Below, piece by piece: positions 12,300 to 23,932 of a stretch of DNA of 64,000 bases (position 1 is the stretch's first letter; every line of letters begins with the position of its first letter). The DNA comes from Plectosphaerella cucumerina. Its lineage: Eukaryota; Ascomycota; Sordariomycetes; Glomerellales; Plectosphaerellaceae. The notes beneath the pieces were generated by a model, which was not told where the DNA came from, did no database searches, and worked only from the letters and a program-made list of their open reading frames with translations. Location: NCBI GenBank assembly GCA_020746995.1, contig JAGPXD010000004.1, positions 2,480,001 to 2,544,000 on the forward strand, written 5' to 3'. Position numbers and translations under genes: made by a program.

Positions 12300-14376
12300 C
12301 TAGCGACCGCGATGCTCGGGAAGAGACTCGCTCGGACGAGACGTTGCGCCAAAACTATGCGATAACCGGCCAAGCCATGCTTCCGCCCGCGTGGGTCGTC
12401 GCCTCGGTGTCGGTGATAGGATGCCTGGCTCGAGATCCTCGTCCCGGTTGCCAGAGCCCGACGGCTCACCACCTTCGTCATCACTGTCGTCGTCTCGGTA
12501 GGGTTCGTAACGTGGGCTCGAAGAGCCACCTCGGGCGAGTGACCGGACCACATCGCCCTTGCAGATGGGGCACGTTCGGCGTCGCGTAGTAAGCCAGGGA
12601 GTGCTAAGTATCAGGTTAGCGTTGGAAAGACAGCGTAGGCGATGGAGCAAACTTACATGCACTCGACGTGGAATTCGTGACCACACGGCAGGCTCATCAC
12701 TTGGCTGACTCCATCGACGTATTCCTCCAGGCAGACGACACACTCCACCTGACGGCCCATGTATTTCTTCCATTCACTGGGGACGCTGCCGGCGGGCTTC
12801 TCGTGCTCGGGGCGTGGTGGCGGCCTCGACGACGGGATGGCAGCGGCAGCTGGAGAAAGAGATTCCTGGCTGGACAGTCCGGCAGCAGTACCGGGCCGTG
12901 ACCTCGACCATGACGCAGTGCGGTCCTCGGCAAAAGGCTGTTGAAGCAGCGGTGTGGTGGGCGAGGGGCTGACTGGCGATGGGGCTCTCGGGGTGTGGAT
13001 CGGGGATGGCGCCACGGTATGGTAGGTACGGACGGGCAGCTGCTCGACCACCGACTTGGGCGCTCTCCACCTCCTCCGGCGAATCCTCGCCCTGATGATG
13101 AGCATGGCGTACACGATGGTCAGCGTGATGAGAGGGCTGACGACGAGCACGAGCAGGGTGTCGAAGAATGGGTTTCCGTTGTCAGAAGGCGTGATGGTGA
13201 CCCAGAGACCCTCGTGAGCTGGGGGGGTCTCATCCTCGGGTGGCTCCGGCATCAAGGGGTCCAGGTCCAGACCGGCCTGGCGAAGCTGGTCCATCTCGTC
13301 CTGCGGCAAGTCATCTAGCGTGGGTGTCGTGACGGCGGCCCTACCGAACAGCTTGTGCCACCATGTGGTCTGGTGGCCCTCGGGCTGTACGGGGCTTCTT
13401 GGAGTGGTCGCCTGAGGGGTGTCGATAGGGATGGCCTCGACAGGCTCATCCTCGGCGCCGCTCCAGTGAGACTGCTGTACCGAGAGAGCGCGGCGGCCCT
13501 TTTCGTCAAACGTCTCCATGATGAAGCTGCCGGGTTGGGTGAGGGAGTAGAGGAGGTGGGCCGTCGTGCGCGCGGTGAAGACGGAGGGTATCGTGACGTT
13601 GGATGTGTCGCCCTTTGCGAACATCTGGATCAGGGGACCCCCTTTCTGGTTATCGCCGACGATCAGTGCAGTTGCCCCCCGTCTCTGCGCCCACATGACC
13701 TTCTCGAGGAAACCGCAGCCTCCACGGCTGAGCAAGACGATCTTGCCGGCGATTTCAGATGTCCTATCGAAAGGCTCGACCTCTGTTTCCAAGACGTCGG
13801 GGATGCTGCTCAGACGCCGCCGCTGGAGTCGTCCTGTCGCATCGACTGATCGGTAGTGGCGCTCTGGCGTGTCGCTATCTACAGAGCGGGCCTCGGATGC
13901 GCCATCGGTATCTGGTCGTGCGATGTCCCGCTTGCTGCCCAGCAAACCATGTCAGCAGTTGAAATTCGAAGAACCCAGAAGAAGACTTACGCAGTATCAC
14001 TCCAGTTAGGAGAATCGCCGCATCCAAGCTCAGCGTCACCGCCGTTGTTTCGCAGAGCGTCGTCGGTGAAGCCGCCGCCGATCCACAGCTGACCGACAAG
14101 ACCACTGTGGGGCAGGTTGGGCCCGAATGCAGCGGGTTGCGCGGGGAAAGAGGTGCCGTTGTCGTCGGTCAAGGTAATGGCGGCATTTGGGCTGAAGAGC
14201 GAAAAGCCAGAGTTGAAGGAGAAGAGGGAAGAGACGCGGGGTCTGCGGTAGGCCGACGTCGCCGCGGTTGCCGCGACCAACGGGGGGCTTCGTGCGACTG
14301 AGGTGACGGATCGGCAGAGGAGGAAGAGACAGGCGATCAGGAACAAGATAAGGATGAGGATCCGCGGAGTACGCAT
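12300..14376 (-). CDS. PA-TM-RING membrane E3 ubiquitin ligase
   Basis: Exons 14376-13991, 13934-12657 and 12603-12300 encode 655 residues. Introns 13990-13935 and 12656-12604 have GTAAGT donors and CTGAC/CTAAC branch sites. The protein starts with a hydrophobic signal or anchor (ILILILFLIACLFLL). A protease-associated (PA) domain follows with core GKIVLLSRGGCGF near residues 192-204. A transmembrane segment lies near 385-410, then a Pro/Ser-rich cytosolic stretch. A RING-H2 finger (about 527-570) reads CVVC...CGHEFHVEC...CPIC; its second half is completed only by splicing the last intron. The layout matches RNF13/Godzilla-type endosomal or vacuolar ubiquitin ligases. The C-terminal tail is Arg/Ser/Asp-rich. 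Confidence 0.9.
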
Positions 14377-16131
14377 GGTGGGAGAGGGTCGGACGGGGCC
14401 GAGGAATGTCGAGACTCCAGTGGTCGTACAATAGTCACGGACAGGTCGTAGCCAGGCATGCAAAAGGAGGAGCCAAACGCAGGATGAATGGATGGACGTC
14501 GGCGGGCGGGCGTGGGTGCGAGAGGAATCGAATCTCCAGACGACTCGGTGGTGTTGGACTGGAGGGGAGGACAAAGGAGCGGAGCACCGAAACTGCCCGT
14601 CTCAGCCAGCGCCTAAGGATCCGCGTGCCAGAGGTCGATTCATTCGCAGAGGGGTGGTTTTCTCCAAGAGTCGAACGGGCGAGATGCTATCGTTTTGTTT
14701 GTTGAAGCGCGCGAGGCCGAAGGGATGACGAAGTAAAACAGAGAGAGGTCTTCACCTGGGTGCGAGAGACCAAAAGGAAGCGGGGGGTGTGATGCAGAAG
14801 AAAAGAGGCTGAACCGGAAGGAGCACGAGGACGTCACTGGAGGGCGTGCGCCGGGCGGGATAGGATGTGCTTTTTGGCGGAGACGCCACCGAGGAAGTGG
14901 TCAGGCCTGGCCGAGAGTCCAAGGTCCAAGGGTGTCTTAGGTCGTCCGAGTGAGGTGAGGTGAGGTGTTGCAGGGCGGGGCAGAGCCAAGTGGCGTGCGC
15001 CTCGGGACTGGAAGATGGACCTTGATGATGGGAGATGGTGATGCAGGAGGCGGGAGATCGGAGTGCTTTGTCTCGACTCTGATCTTCTGCTCTTCTCCGC
15101 AGCGGAAGGAAAGGCAGCGAGATGTCGAAATAGGCGGGTGAGAGGAAAGATGGGAACGACGCGACACCGCAATTGGACCTGGACCCCGTGATGATGCGCA
15201 CCTCTCATGCTGCACACGCCGAGGTGCCGCATGTGGGAGTCATCAGATCCCTCCTCCGGTTGCCTGACCTGCCCGCCCGCCCCAAGCAGCGCTGCGCTAG
15301 TTCACGGAGGCCCCCAAGCAGGGGTGTCTCGACTCTCGATGAACGCTGGCAGCCTGTGAGGTGGGCGCCACCCTTCCCTGCTGCCGCCGACGGGAGAGGG
15401 GTCGATGCGCTGTCGAGCCCTGGATTAGCGTGCTTTTCTTGGACGGGCCGGGGCAGGTGCCCCCTTCCTGAGGTGGTTAGGCCCGCAGCCCATGCCGGGC
15501 TCAGGATGATCCCCCAGCCTCCCTCGCTCCCTTCCTTGCCCTGCTTGCCCGCGTGCAGCAAGGGGAGACAGCGCCCCTCCAGGCACTCACTCAGATCTTG
15601 CCGTCTCCGGCGCACACCAAGGGCCTCTGCGCTCAAGCTGGCCATCATCGTAGCGCGCGATAAAACCTTTCTGTCTCACCAACGCCCAGGCTCACGGACG
15701 CTGGGCATCGAGCGTCACAGCAGAAACCCCCTGCCTCAGCCGTGTTCCGAGCCCGCGCAGCGAGTGCGTCCTGTCGCGCTCGCGATTTGGCGAACCGAAC
15801 TTCCCGCATCGCTCGTGTTCCCGCGCTGCCCAGTGCCCAGGCGGGCAGGGATAAAGTATTGGAGCAGGGTTCCGCGCCACGCTCGGCCAGCGAGCGCCGG
15901 CCCAGGGGGACGACCCAAGAGCCAAGAGGGGCGGAGGGGGATCGTCTTGTGCAAATCCGATGCGGCAGTGCGTACAGTACATCACCACCAACGTCCGTGC
16001 ATAGTGCATGCTTGTCTGTTCAATTCGTTTCCAGAACATCGTACAACATCCATCCCAGGGTATATCCATCGTCAACGCCAGCCTAGGTTGTTCCGCCAAC
16101 CCAGAGCAAAATCAACATCAACACCGTGACC
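14377..16131. other. intergenic, no gene seen
   Basis: About 1.75 kb between the 5' end of the RING gene and the 3' end of the RS-rich gene. A 318-codon plus-strand open frame at 15173-16129 has random composition, no recognisable domain, and overlapping open frames on the other strand, so I do not call it. The RING promoter and 5' UTR should lie in the left part. Confidence 0.45.
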
Positions 16132-17325
16132 TCAGTCGAAGGAGAAGATGCCTTTAGCCCCTCCGCCTCCTTCCATCTCCTTGCCACGATCCCACTCACG
16201 CTTCTCGCCCGCCTTGGTCCAACGGACGTCGTCCTCGCTCTGCTGGCCGCCCTTCTTCCACTTGGCGATCTCTTCCTCTCCGAAGCCAGCTGCGCGCATC
16301 CGCTGCTCCTGACTCTGCTCCCATTTCTTTCTATCCCGAAATGTTTCCACAGCGTCGTCCCAGTTCCCAGCCACATTGTCCAACTCCACATCTGTCTTCG
16401 GGTCGTAATCTGCTTCAAACCGCTTGTCGATGCCAGAGCTGGCGCCCTGGAACCCACGTCCTCGAACTCGAACCGCCTGAGGTGGAGCGGGCCCGATGAT
16501 GTCGTCGAGAGGGTCCGAATCCGGCTCGCTCTGGGCCTCTTGGTGTCGCCGCTCTTTGCCGCGGTCCGACCTTGACTTTGTAGATCTGGAAGAGTCTTTT
16601 CCTCTGGCTCCGTCTGCACTGCGGTCTCTGCGACTCCGATGGTGTCGGTCCTTGTGCGATCGTCTCGGCTCCTCCTCGCGATGGCCAGATCGTGACCGAT
16701 GCCTCCGCTTCTCGTCCATGCGCCGAGGGGAACGAGAAGGTCGCTCCTCGTCACGGTCTTTCCGGGAAGTCCTGCGGGTCTTGTCGCGCTCGGTGGACCG
16801 CTCGCGGTGCCGTGGCTGATCTCGCCCACGATCCCGTGCGGGTGATGCGCTTCTCCTGTCCCGGGACCTCTTCTTGTCGTCGCGATTGCTGCTGCTGCTC
16901 TCTCCATTCTTGGATTTCCCGGTTCGGTTGCTGGATGCGCCACCAAGGATAGCCTTGATGTCTCCCATCTGGCGTCGTCGAATGTCGGCTGGAACGCCGT
17001 GTCGCCGCTTCTGACGCTCTTCGGCCTTTTCTAATTGCTTCAATCGTGCCTGGGACTCGGCGGCCTCGGCGGCAAGCAAGTTGGCATTGTGCGAGGTGGT
17101 GCTTCGAATGATGCGGGAGAGGAAGTTCGTGTTCGGTTTGGGCATGTTCGCTGGCCTGAGACTGGTCAGAGGACGCGCCGAGGGCTTTGTCGGTCCGGGG
17201 TCCTACTTTTTGCTGGTCTGGAACGCCTCCATCCCCATGCTGGAGTACTTCAGGGAATGGTCGGCCGCCTCTTTCGCGAGCAGTCCCGCCACGTAATCGT
17301 CGGTGAGAAGCTCATCATTAGGCAT
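16132..17325 (-). CDS. RS-rich nuclear protein, probable pre-mRNA splicing factor (38B-like)
   Basis: Exons 17325-17207 and 17155-16132 (intron 17206-17156, GTAGGA...CTGACC...CAG) encode 380 residues. The added first exon (MPNDELLTDDYVAGLLAKEA...) joins in frame to the main exon. The middle is a long Arg/Ser/Asp/Glu-rich region with RS dipeptides typical of splicing proteins. The conserved C-terminus (FEADYDPKTDVEL...WDDAVETFRDRKKWE...GFGEEEIAKWKKG...VRWTKAGEKREWDRG) is of the type annotated in fungi as pre-mRNA-splicing factor 38B. Nuclear location and a splicing role are inferred from composition and family memory. Confidence 0.75.
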
Positions 17326-17493
17326 GGCCTTCAAGTGTGTATTTCGATGTGGTAGGGGGAATATGCTCCCAGGGCATCCCAAAAAACGGTAGTAGAGGAT
17401 ATTAGCAAGGTAGAATGCGTATTGTGATTCAGATTCGAAGTGATGGATTAGACGAAGTCATCGTCCGCGGTGGAGGAGGAGAGATAGACTGGA

Positions 17494-18752
17494 TTACGTA
17501 AGTGGGCACCACTGAGCGCCCGCCTTCAACTCCTCCACCACGGCGTCAAAGAAACCCAACTTTCCATTCGTGTACGCGCCGTACGTATAAGCCAATGTCT
17601 GGTTCAGGGTGTTCTCAAGTGAGGCCGACAGAAGGGTATCTTCACCCTCCGCCGCCTTCACCATTTTGCAATAGTCCTGCCGCTCGCGCCATCGCTGCTT
17701 CACGTCCTCTGCGCAGGGTTGCCCATCTTGGTCGTATTTCTCGGGCAGGTCAAAGGATCGAGGAAGGGCTTGAAGAAAATCGGGGTAGGCGATGAGAGCC
17801 CAGGGAACCGTACAAGCCCCCTCCCAGTCGATGATCCCCGTCACGTTGAAATTGGCCTCGTCGACCATGATGTTGCTGTGGATGAAATCACTGTGGCACA
17901 GAGGAAACGGCCCCTCGTTACGGAAAGGTAGTTGTCCAGCAATGGCCTTGATCTGAGAAGGGAACTCGTTGAGGATTTTGATCATCTCATCCGCCGAGAT
18001 TGGGCCTCGCTGCATCATGCGTGTAATCGTTTCGTTGTCTCGTTTGAACTTGGCGCTGTCGGCCCATGCCTTAAAAAAGCTTGCCGCCGTGTCAAAAGGG
18101 CCACCGATCCCGGGAATAGGGCCCGCCTCGTATTTGCCGTCCTCATTAAGGGTGATGGTTCCAATTTTGGAAAGTCGCAAGGACGTCATCTGGACCTAGC
18201 ATTGGATAAGCTACCGTCCTGGACGAGAAGGTCGAACTGCACACGCACATGACACTCGGCGACGGAACGATAAAAGGGTTTCCGATGCTCTACCGGTATC
18301 ACACCACGGTGTACTCGATGGCCCCCGAGAGCATCCATGGCAGTGATTCCGGGGAGTACTTCGATGAGCATGAAAGCAGCATTTGCATCATTGTGTATGT
18401 CGGTGTCGCAGGCAAAAACTTGGGGGATCCGTAAGGAGGAATTCTCCCAGATGAACTGCATTGTTGCAATTTCGGTCTGTAGACGCTCGGCACGAAAACT
18501 AGGAGACTGGTTCCTTGTAATGGGGACGCGGGCTGCCCACCGAGTCTTGTCGGAGAACTCGAGCTGGCGGACAATGTGGTTGAGTCCGCCCGACATCTCA
18601 TCCAGGGCTACGCACTCCAGGCCGCGGTTGGCGTTTGAGGCTACTTGGCACAGTCGTTGCCAGTCGACCTGCTTGACACAAGCGATAGCTTGATCATCAT
18701 TTTTCTGGAGGTATTCCTGGACAGATATCCAGGAGGTGGAGGCTGCGGTCAT
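17494..18752 (-). CDS. aminoglycoside phosphotransferase (APH)-fold kinase-like protein
   Basis: Exons 18752-18249 and 18195-17494 encode 401 residues. The intron 18248-18196 (GTGCGT...CTAG, phase 0) removes a frame break. The catalytic loop appears near residue 269 as HSDFIHSNIMVDE (H-x-D...N), followed by IIDWEGA, the metal-binding IDWE signature of the APH/choline kinase superfamily. The N-terminal lobe has GGLNHIVRQLEF, a glycine-rich ATP loop. Such genes are abundant in filamentous fungi and mostly uncharacterised. The substrate cannot be told from sequence, and antibiotic resistance should not be assumed. Confidence 0.85.
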
Positions 18753-19050
18753 TGATGCGGTGTTGTGAGATCAATCGGTCGTGTTCCCAGGAGACGTACG
18801 GGCAGTCAAGCGACGTAGCATGGGTGAGTGAGATAAGATAAGCCACAGCCGTCACCCCGCGCTAGTCTGCTTCTGTAAACAGTAAACATGCCGCTTGTTG
18901 AAGGGCTCCTTGGAGATTCCATGAACAACAATCAAGATCATTAAACGACAACCTCAACCTCGTACCCTTGTTGGGCTGCTCTGAACGTTCCATCAAGAAC
19001 TTCTACTCTCAATCACGTTGAACAACACAAGCCAAGATCGCAAACAAAAC

Positions 19051-19893
19051 ATGGATGCCTCGGCCATCGATGCGGTCCTGCAGCAGGTCCAGGAACTCGA
19101 CTCACAACATGAAATCTCCATCATCAGACTGAGCCAGCCAATCTCCAAGACGTTTTCTGAGGATGCACGTCAGAGAACATCAGATGCGTGGAATGCCTCG
19201 CTGGACGCCCCGACCCCAGCCAGCCTTGAGGCGGACCTGCAACACTACAAAGAGCTCTTTGCGAAGCTGCGATTCTCATACGTCGAGCAAGTCACCAAGG
19301 AGAAGTTCATCCGAGCCATCGTCGGCGACCCACCACAGATCGTGACGCCCCAGGAGAATGCCGATTTCGAGACGAGGAACCTGGAGGCCAAGGCTCAACT
19401 CAAGGCCCTGAAGCTCGAGGTCGCGGACATGGTGGCACAGCTGGACAAGAAGGGCCGTGAGCTGAGCCAGCGGTACGAGAGCGTGCAGTTGGGGACGGCC
19501 AAGCTGCGGGAGCTTCCCGAACGTATCACAGAACTGGAAGAACGCGTCGCAGAACTCAGGGCAGCCCAGGCACCCGGCCAGGCCCCGCACATGAACCTCC
19601 CGATGGCCAAGACCCTTGAGCTGCTCGAAGAGAAGCAACGCAAACAGCAGGAGCTGGACCGCGAGCTGGAGCAGCTCCGAGCCAAGGTGCCGCGCAAGAC
19701 GAAAGAGCTGGAGAGGCTGCAGGCCGAACTGCAACCACTAGAGGTCAAGAGACAGAATAGCACAACAGCTGCCAAGGAGGCAAGACGGCGGAAGGAGGCA
19801 GCGCTGGGCGGGGTCGAGGACGATCTTGAGGAGCGCGGGCGGTGGTTGCGTGCGAACGAGGCAGCGCTCAAGTCGATGCTTGAGATTCAGTGA
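19051..19893 (+). CDS. sos7: kinetochore protein Sos7
   Basis: Single exon, 280 residues, starting at the ATG at 19051. The N-terminal 110 residues carry the Sos7 domain pattern (HEISIIRLSQPI, PTPASLEADLQHYKELF, LRFSYVEQVTKEKFIRAIVGDPP). The rest is a long coiled coil rich in Leu, Glu and Lys heptads. In fission yeast Sos7 links the Mis12 side of the KMN network at the kinetochore. A divergent 298-bp region separates it from the APH-type gene. Confidence 0.88.
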   Translation: MDASAIDAVLQQVQELDSQHEISIIRLSQPISKTFSEDARQRTSDAWNASLDAPTPASLEADLQHYKELFAKLRFSYVEQVTKEKFIRAIVGDPPQIVTPQENADFETRNLEAKAQLKALKLEVADMVAQLDKKGRELSQRYESVQLGTAKLRELPERITELEERVAELRAAQAPGQAPHMNLPMAKTLELLEEKQRKQQELDRELEQLRAKVPRKTKELERLQAELQPLEVKRQNSTTAAKEARRRKEAALGGVEDDLEERGRWLRANEAALKSMLEIQ

Positions 19894-20255
19894 AGAACGT
19901 GTCGATGACTTGAAGGGCAGAAATGGAGTTTTCTGGTTGCATTAGTTGAATACCCTGAGATGAGACCACGAATAGGTACACTGAGAAAGTCGATCAATTG
20001 CGCGTAGGGCGGGCGGGCTGCAGGTGCCTGTACTCGATTGGTCGGGCGCGTTTGCTGGCAGCTCCACGTTGAGAGTCGCAGCGCCTTTCCAGTCCACCAA
20101 AAAGCGGACCAAATGTGGTCTGTGCTCGTCACGTGGCTGCCCACAGATCCATGAGCGCCGCGAAAAACTGCACCAGTGTGCCCCAAATCTCTTCATCCAA
20201 GTGAAGCATCTCCCCCAATTCAACAGCCAGCAATAGCCAGCAACACAACGGCAAA
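19894..20255. other. intergenic, probable eL37 promoter
   Basis: About 360 bp between Sos7 and eL37 in the same direction. It should contain the eL37 promoter; no defined motif was identified. Confidence 0.45.
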
Positions 20256-20776
20256 ATGAGTTCGTGTCCGACGAGTCCTTTGCGAGGCAGCGATACTGAT
20301 CATTTGAACAGCGAAGGGTACTTCCTCGTTCGGTAAGAGGCACAACAAGACGCACGTGCTGTGCCGTCGTTGCGGCAAGTTTTTCCCCCCCCGACCGACA
20401 GATTCGCAATCAAAATGGACAGGAAATGCTGACGAAATATTGCAATCCAGGCCGCCGCTCCCTCCACGTCCAGAAGCACACTTGCGCCTCTTGCGGCTAC
20501 CCTGCTGCCAAGACCAGGAAGTGTACGTACCACCAACGATGCTGGCCGCCGCCAGCCCTCTCCGATCGAGGCGAGCATGACACGAGAAGGACGACGGCTG
20601 ACATGGGATCTCCCTCCTTCACAGACAACTGGTCCGACAAGGCTAAGCGCAGGAAGACCACCGGCACCGGCCGCATGCGCTACCTGGCCGACGTCTCTAG
20701 GCGGTTCAAGAACGGCTTCCAGACCGGCGCCCCCAAGGGCTCCCGCGGCATCAACAAGGCCGAGGCCGAGGCTTAG
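20256..20776 (+). CDS. 60S ribosomal protein eL37
   Basis: Four exons give 96 residues: 20256-20259, 20312-20374, 20451-20522 and 20625-20776. The first exon is only ATGA, so codon 2 is split across intron 1 (20260-20311, GTTCGT...CTGAT...CAG). Intron 2 (20375-20450) must use a GC donor (GGCAAGT) to give the conserved CRRCGRRS; a GT donor there destroys the family sequence. Intron 3 (20523-20624, GTACGT...CAG) gives KTRKYNWSDKAK. The C4 zinc motif is complete (C19, C22, C34, C37), and the C-terminal GTGRMRYL...FKNGFQTG is typical. Structural protein of the large ribosomal subunit. Confidence 0.93.
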
Positions 20777-21349
20777 ACTTCTCTCCATCGACACGACTTT
20801 TGATTGTTCGGAGCGACACGGGATGAGGAACGACGATGCCCTACGGAAAAGGGAAGAAGGAGGGCGGGCTCCCCCACGAGCCTGAGGGATCCCCCGCTTG
20901 TCTCCTTTACTCGCCAGACTATGCATTGGGACGGACAAAACGGTCTATAGGGGTGTTCAGAGCGTGAAATAAAACGCGGGAATTCGAGGTCTTCACACAC
21001 AAACGACGCAAAAGCAGAAAAATACTCCCGGGTGTTTGGACGGGGGAGACCCTATGGTCTCGCCCCGGGGAGACGGATATGGACCGCAGCAAGAAGGCCG
21101 CACCTCTCAATGACATTCCAAGTGTCACGACCGCCGGACCAACCATGGCTGTGAACTCATCCCGCCGTCCTGGGCTGCCCCCTTCCCATTGTGCGCGCCG
21201 ACGATGGAGATGATAGTGTCTCCTGAGGCATGGGGCTTGAGCAATGCGAATGCACGCTTCATCACAATGTCCATGTGCTCATCAGTTCTCCGTGCCTGTA
21301 CTTGAAGTCTTGATGGTTCGCTATGCAAATGTCTTTCATTATGCCACGA
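20777..21349. other. convergent 3' intergenic region
   Basis: About 570 bp between the 3' ends of eL37 and ELP6. No gene or RNA recognised. Confidence 0.5.
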
Positions 21350-22287
21350 TCAACTGCTCTGTCCCCGATGGAACACCTTGACACTGCCGTCGGTGCCAAC
21401 AAAATACAGCAGCTCGCCCTCATCGACATCATGATGCTCCTCCGCCTCGCCGCCGCCGTGCGTCACTCGGATGACCCCGCTCACGTCACTCGCGCTGCCA
21501 GTGTCCAGGAGTCGCAGGCTGATGAGCCTGTGCGCGCTGTGTGCTAGCGACAGTACCAGGGTCGTGTTCTCCTTTTCGAGCTTTGTGTTTTGTGCCGAGA
21601 TGAGTGGCTCATCGGCGGAGACGGTAAAGATAGAGGCATAGACCTGCTCCTGCACGTCTAGGATCAGGTTCCGCAGGGCAGCCCCGTTCGATAACTCCTC
21701 GCTTAGGGTGTTGTTGTCTGGCAGCAGGTCGGACGTGGCAGCCAGCAGGAAGTCCGGCTGGTCCACGATTAGGATGGTCTTGGAGTTGCCGCCTTCTGTC
21801 GCGGTGATGTCCGCGAGAGCGGCAAACAGCTCTCTCCGGATGTCACCGTGCTTCGCGCTCCTCAGGGCCCTGTATCCCTTTCGCGGGGAGAGTCTGGCAT
21901 TTGGTGGCGTGAAAAGGCTGGTCAGGCCGTCCACGAAACTAAACCTCCCTGCTCTTGCTAGAGATTCCAAGTCCAGGCCCTGTCGCAGGCGTCAGTAAGT
22001 CACGTAGATGACGGCAATATCCTAGGGTTATGTCATACAAGTCTCCCAGCACCTTCTTTCCAAAAGGCAAAATCCCGGACAAAGCTCACGAGCACAACAT
22101 TGATGTTTGATGTCCCGCCAATGCCATCTTCAGTCGAGGCGGCTGTCGGGTTTTGCAGATACGAGTACAGGTATCGAAGGACCAGCCAGTTGGTACTGGC
22201 GCCGAGGACGCTCGTGAGTAATGTGTGTGATGATTCCGGCGGGACGGTGAGGTAGGGTTCCAGGAGGTGGGGTATCCGAGTCGCCAT
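21350..22287 (-). CDS. ELP6: Elongator complex protein 6
   Basis: Exons 22287-22039 and 21979-21350 (intron 22038-21980, GTATGA...CTGAC...CAG, phase 0) encode 292 residues. Characteristic stretches are MATRIPHLLEPYL, LTSVLGASTNWLVLRYLYSYL, VVLVSFVRDFAFWKEGAGRL and, after the splice, GLDLESLARAGRFSFVDGLTSLF. Elp6 forms a hexameric RecA-like ring with Elp4 and Elp5 that helps Elongator modify wobble uridine in tRNA. The Walker-type ATP site is degenerate in this family, as here. Confidence 0.88.
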
Positions 22288-23932
22288 CTGTGTGTTATTT
22301 GTGCGATTTTGGTGATAGCAGAGTGAGATGAGGCCAAGAGTAAGATTTCAAAAATGAGTCCGCGACGAGACTGGGCGTCGGCCGTGGTGTTACTCGGCTT
22401 ATAAGGAGGATGATCTCTCATGAAAACTCGGGCATTTTTGGCGTAGGAGGAAGGGATTCGCTGGGTTGGTGGGGCAAATTCAGTGACATCACCGCCCGCC
22501 GGCATCCTTACGTTATTGCCAAACTTGGTGCTTCACCTCAGGGTTCGAGTCACTGCCACCCGGCCTCTTCAGTTTACCGTGGATCTGTAATCGCCACCAC
22601 TGCCGAGGCATCCCAGCAAGATCGATCTTGCGCATGAGGCGATGCTGACTGCTCAGCTGGACATCGGGAGTCGGGAAGGAACCCTGGCAGGGCAAACCCC
22701 AGGACCCTGATTGCAAATATCCAAGGGTGCTGGAGTTGGCACTGGGTTGGAGGGGAAGAAGAGGGCAGAGCCCAGCCAGCCCAGCCTCCCTACGTCGTAC
22801 CTGAAGGGAACGGCCGCAGGGATCCCGAGCTTAAGTCGGAGTTTCTCGACGCAGGTTGCTGCAGATAAGAGTGCAGCACCCCAACATCCAGGAACATGAG
22901 GACATGTTGGAGATCGGGGGTTGTCTTTGTAATCATTGCGTTCACCTCGGCACCTCACACAAGCAAGTCGCCATAACTACTTGCCCAACTTCTCGCTCAT
23001 CACCAGCGGCGGTGGCATGCCGCGGCGTCAGGGGCCGAGCCGGGCTCGCCGGGCTCGGAAAAGGCGCACTCGCCGCCAATAACTCACTGAGCAGTCGGTC
23101 TGATTAGCGGATAAATAGAGTGCAGTCCGCCAGGCTAATGGGGCAGCGGAGGGAGGAGGGGACCCTGAAGGCCGACGGGAACCCCTCCCCCCGCTTGAAG
23201 CTCGGTCTGCGAGGTGCGGGCTGCGACACCGGCACACAGCACACAGCTTGGACGGCCAGATACCTGGCCAGACCTGCTGCATGTCGGCTGATGAGAGCTC
23301 GTGGGGACACACCACACCACCGACCACGGTGAGAGAGGTGAAAGCCCCGCACGAGAGCTCCAGAAAATCCGCGCAGTTGGCCATGAGAGGTGCGGTTGAG
23401 GGCGCGAGGGGTGGTGTATAAAAAGGTGGCCATCTCCGTGGAGGCCGGAGCTCAGTCGGCCGCCTGCTCGCTCGCCCTGGCTTCAACCTTGATCTTCCCT
23501 GATACCTCGAGAATTTCAGATCACTCATCCTCAAAAATTCAAGCCGAGATTACCGCTAGATCATCTGACTCGGCGCGGCCTGCTGTCACCCCCAAAGTCG
23601 ACCTCTGGCCCGGCCCGAACAGCGCATCCCCAGTGCTTATTAGCGGCCGCCTGGAGTAAAATCCCACACCTGGACCCCCGCAGCAGCTCGGCGTGCCTCC
23701 GCTCTTGGTGTAATGTTCCCCCGAGCTCTCCCCGCCTGATGGGAAAAGACAGCGGACCAGCGTGCTCGGCGCGCGTTGTCCACGACTGGAAACACCGCCC
23801 GAAGCTGACGAGTGGTTTCCTCTGAAGTTAGAAGAAAACAAAACCCAAAAAGAACACGTCCTTGCTTGAAACCGCCTACCCAAGCCAACTTCACCTTGAG
23901 CCGACTTCAGCAGACCTACACAGCCCCTCGAG
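22288..23932. other. divergent promoter region, no gene seen
   Basis: About 1.6 kb between ELP6 (leftward) and the rhamnose mutarotase gene (rightward). It contains a TATA-like element at 23417. Overlapping short open frames on both strands in 23020-23900 have no recognisable content. Confidence 0.45.
23417..23424 (+). promoter_or_regulatory. TATA-like box
   Basis: TATAAAAA, the only strong TATA-like element seen in this gap, lies about 510 bp before the mutarotase ATG. If used, it would imply a long 5' leader. The link is an inference from position only. Confidence 0.3.

Noticed and set aside
14510..14545. Minus-strand GATTCGATTCC resembling a tRNA T-loop
   Set aside because: The complementary acceptor strand is not found upstream, so no tRNA can be built.
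15173..16129. 318-codon plus-strand open frame
   Set aside because: Random composition, no domain, no start context, and competing open frames on the other strand; GC-rich DNA yields such frames by chance.
17494..18752. Reading the APH-type gene as two separate genes or an antibiotic resistance gene
   Set aside because: A phase-0 intron with good borders joins the halves into one APH-fold protein; this family is common in fungi and not linked to drug resistance.
22540..22560. B-box-like GGTTCGAGTCACTG
   Set aside because: No tRNA cloverleaf or A-box upstream at the required distance.
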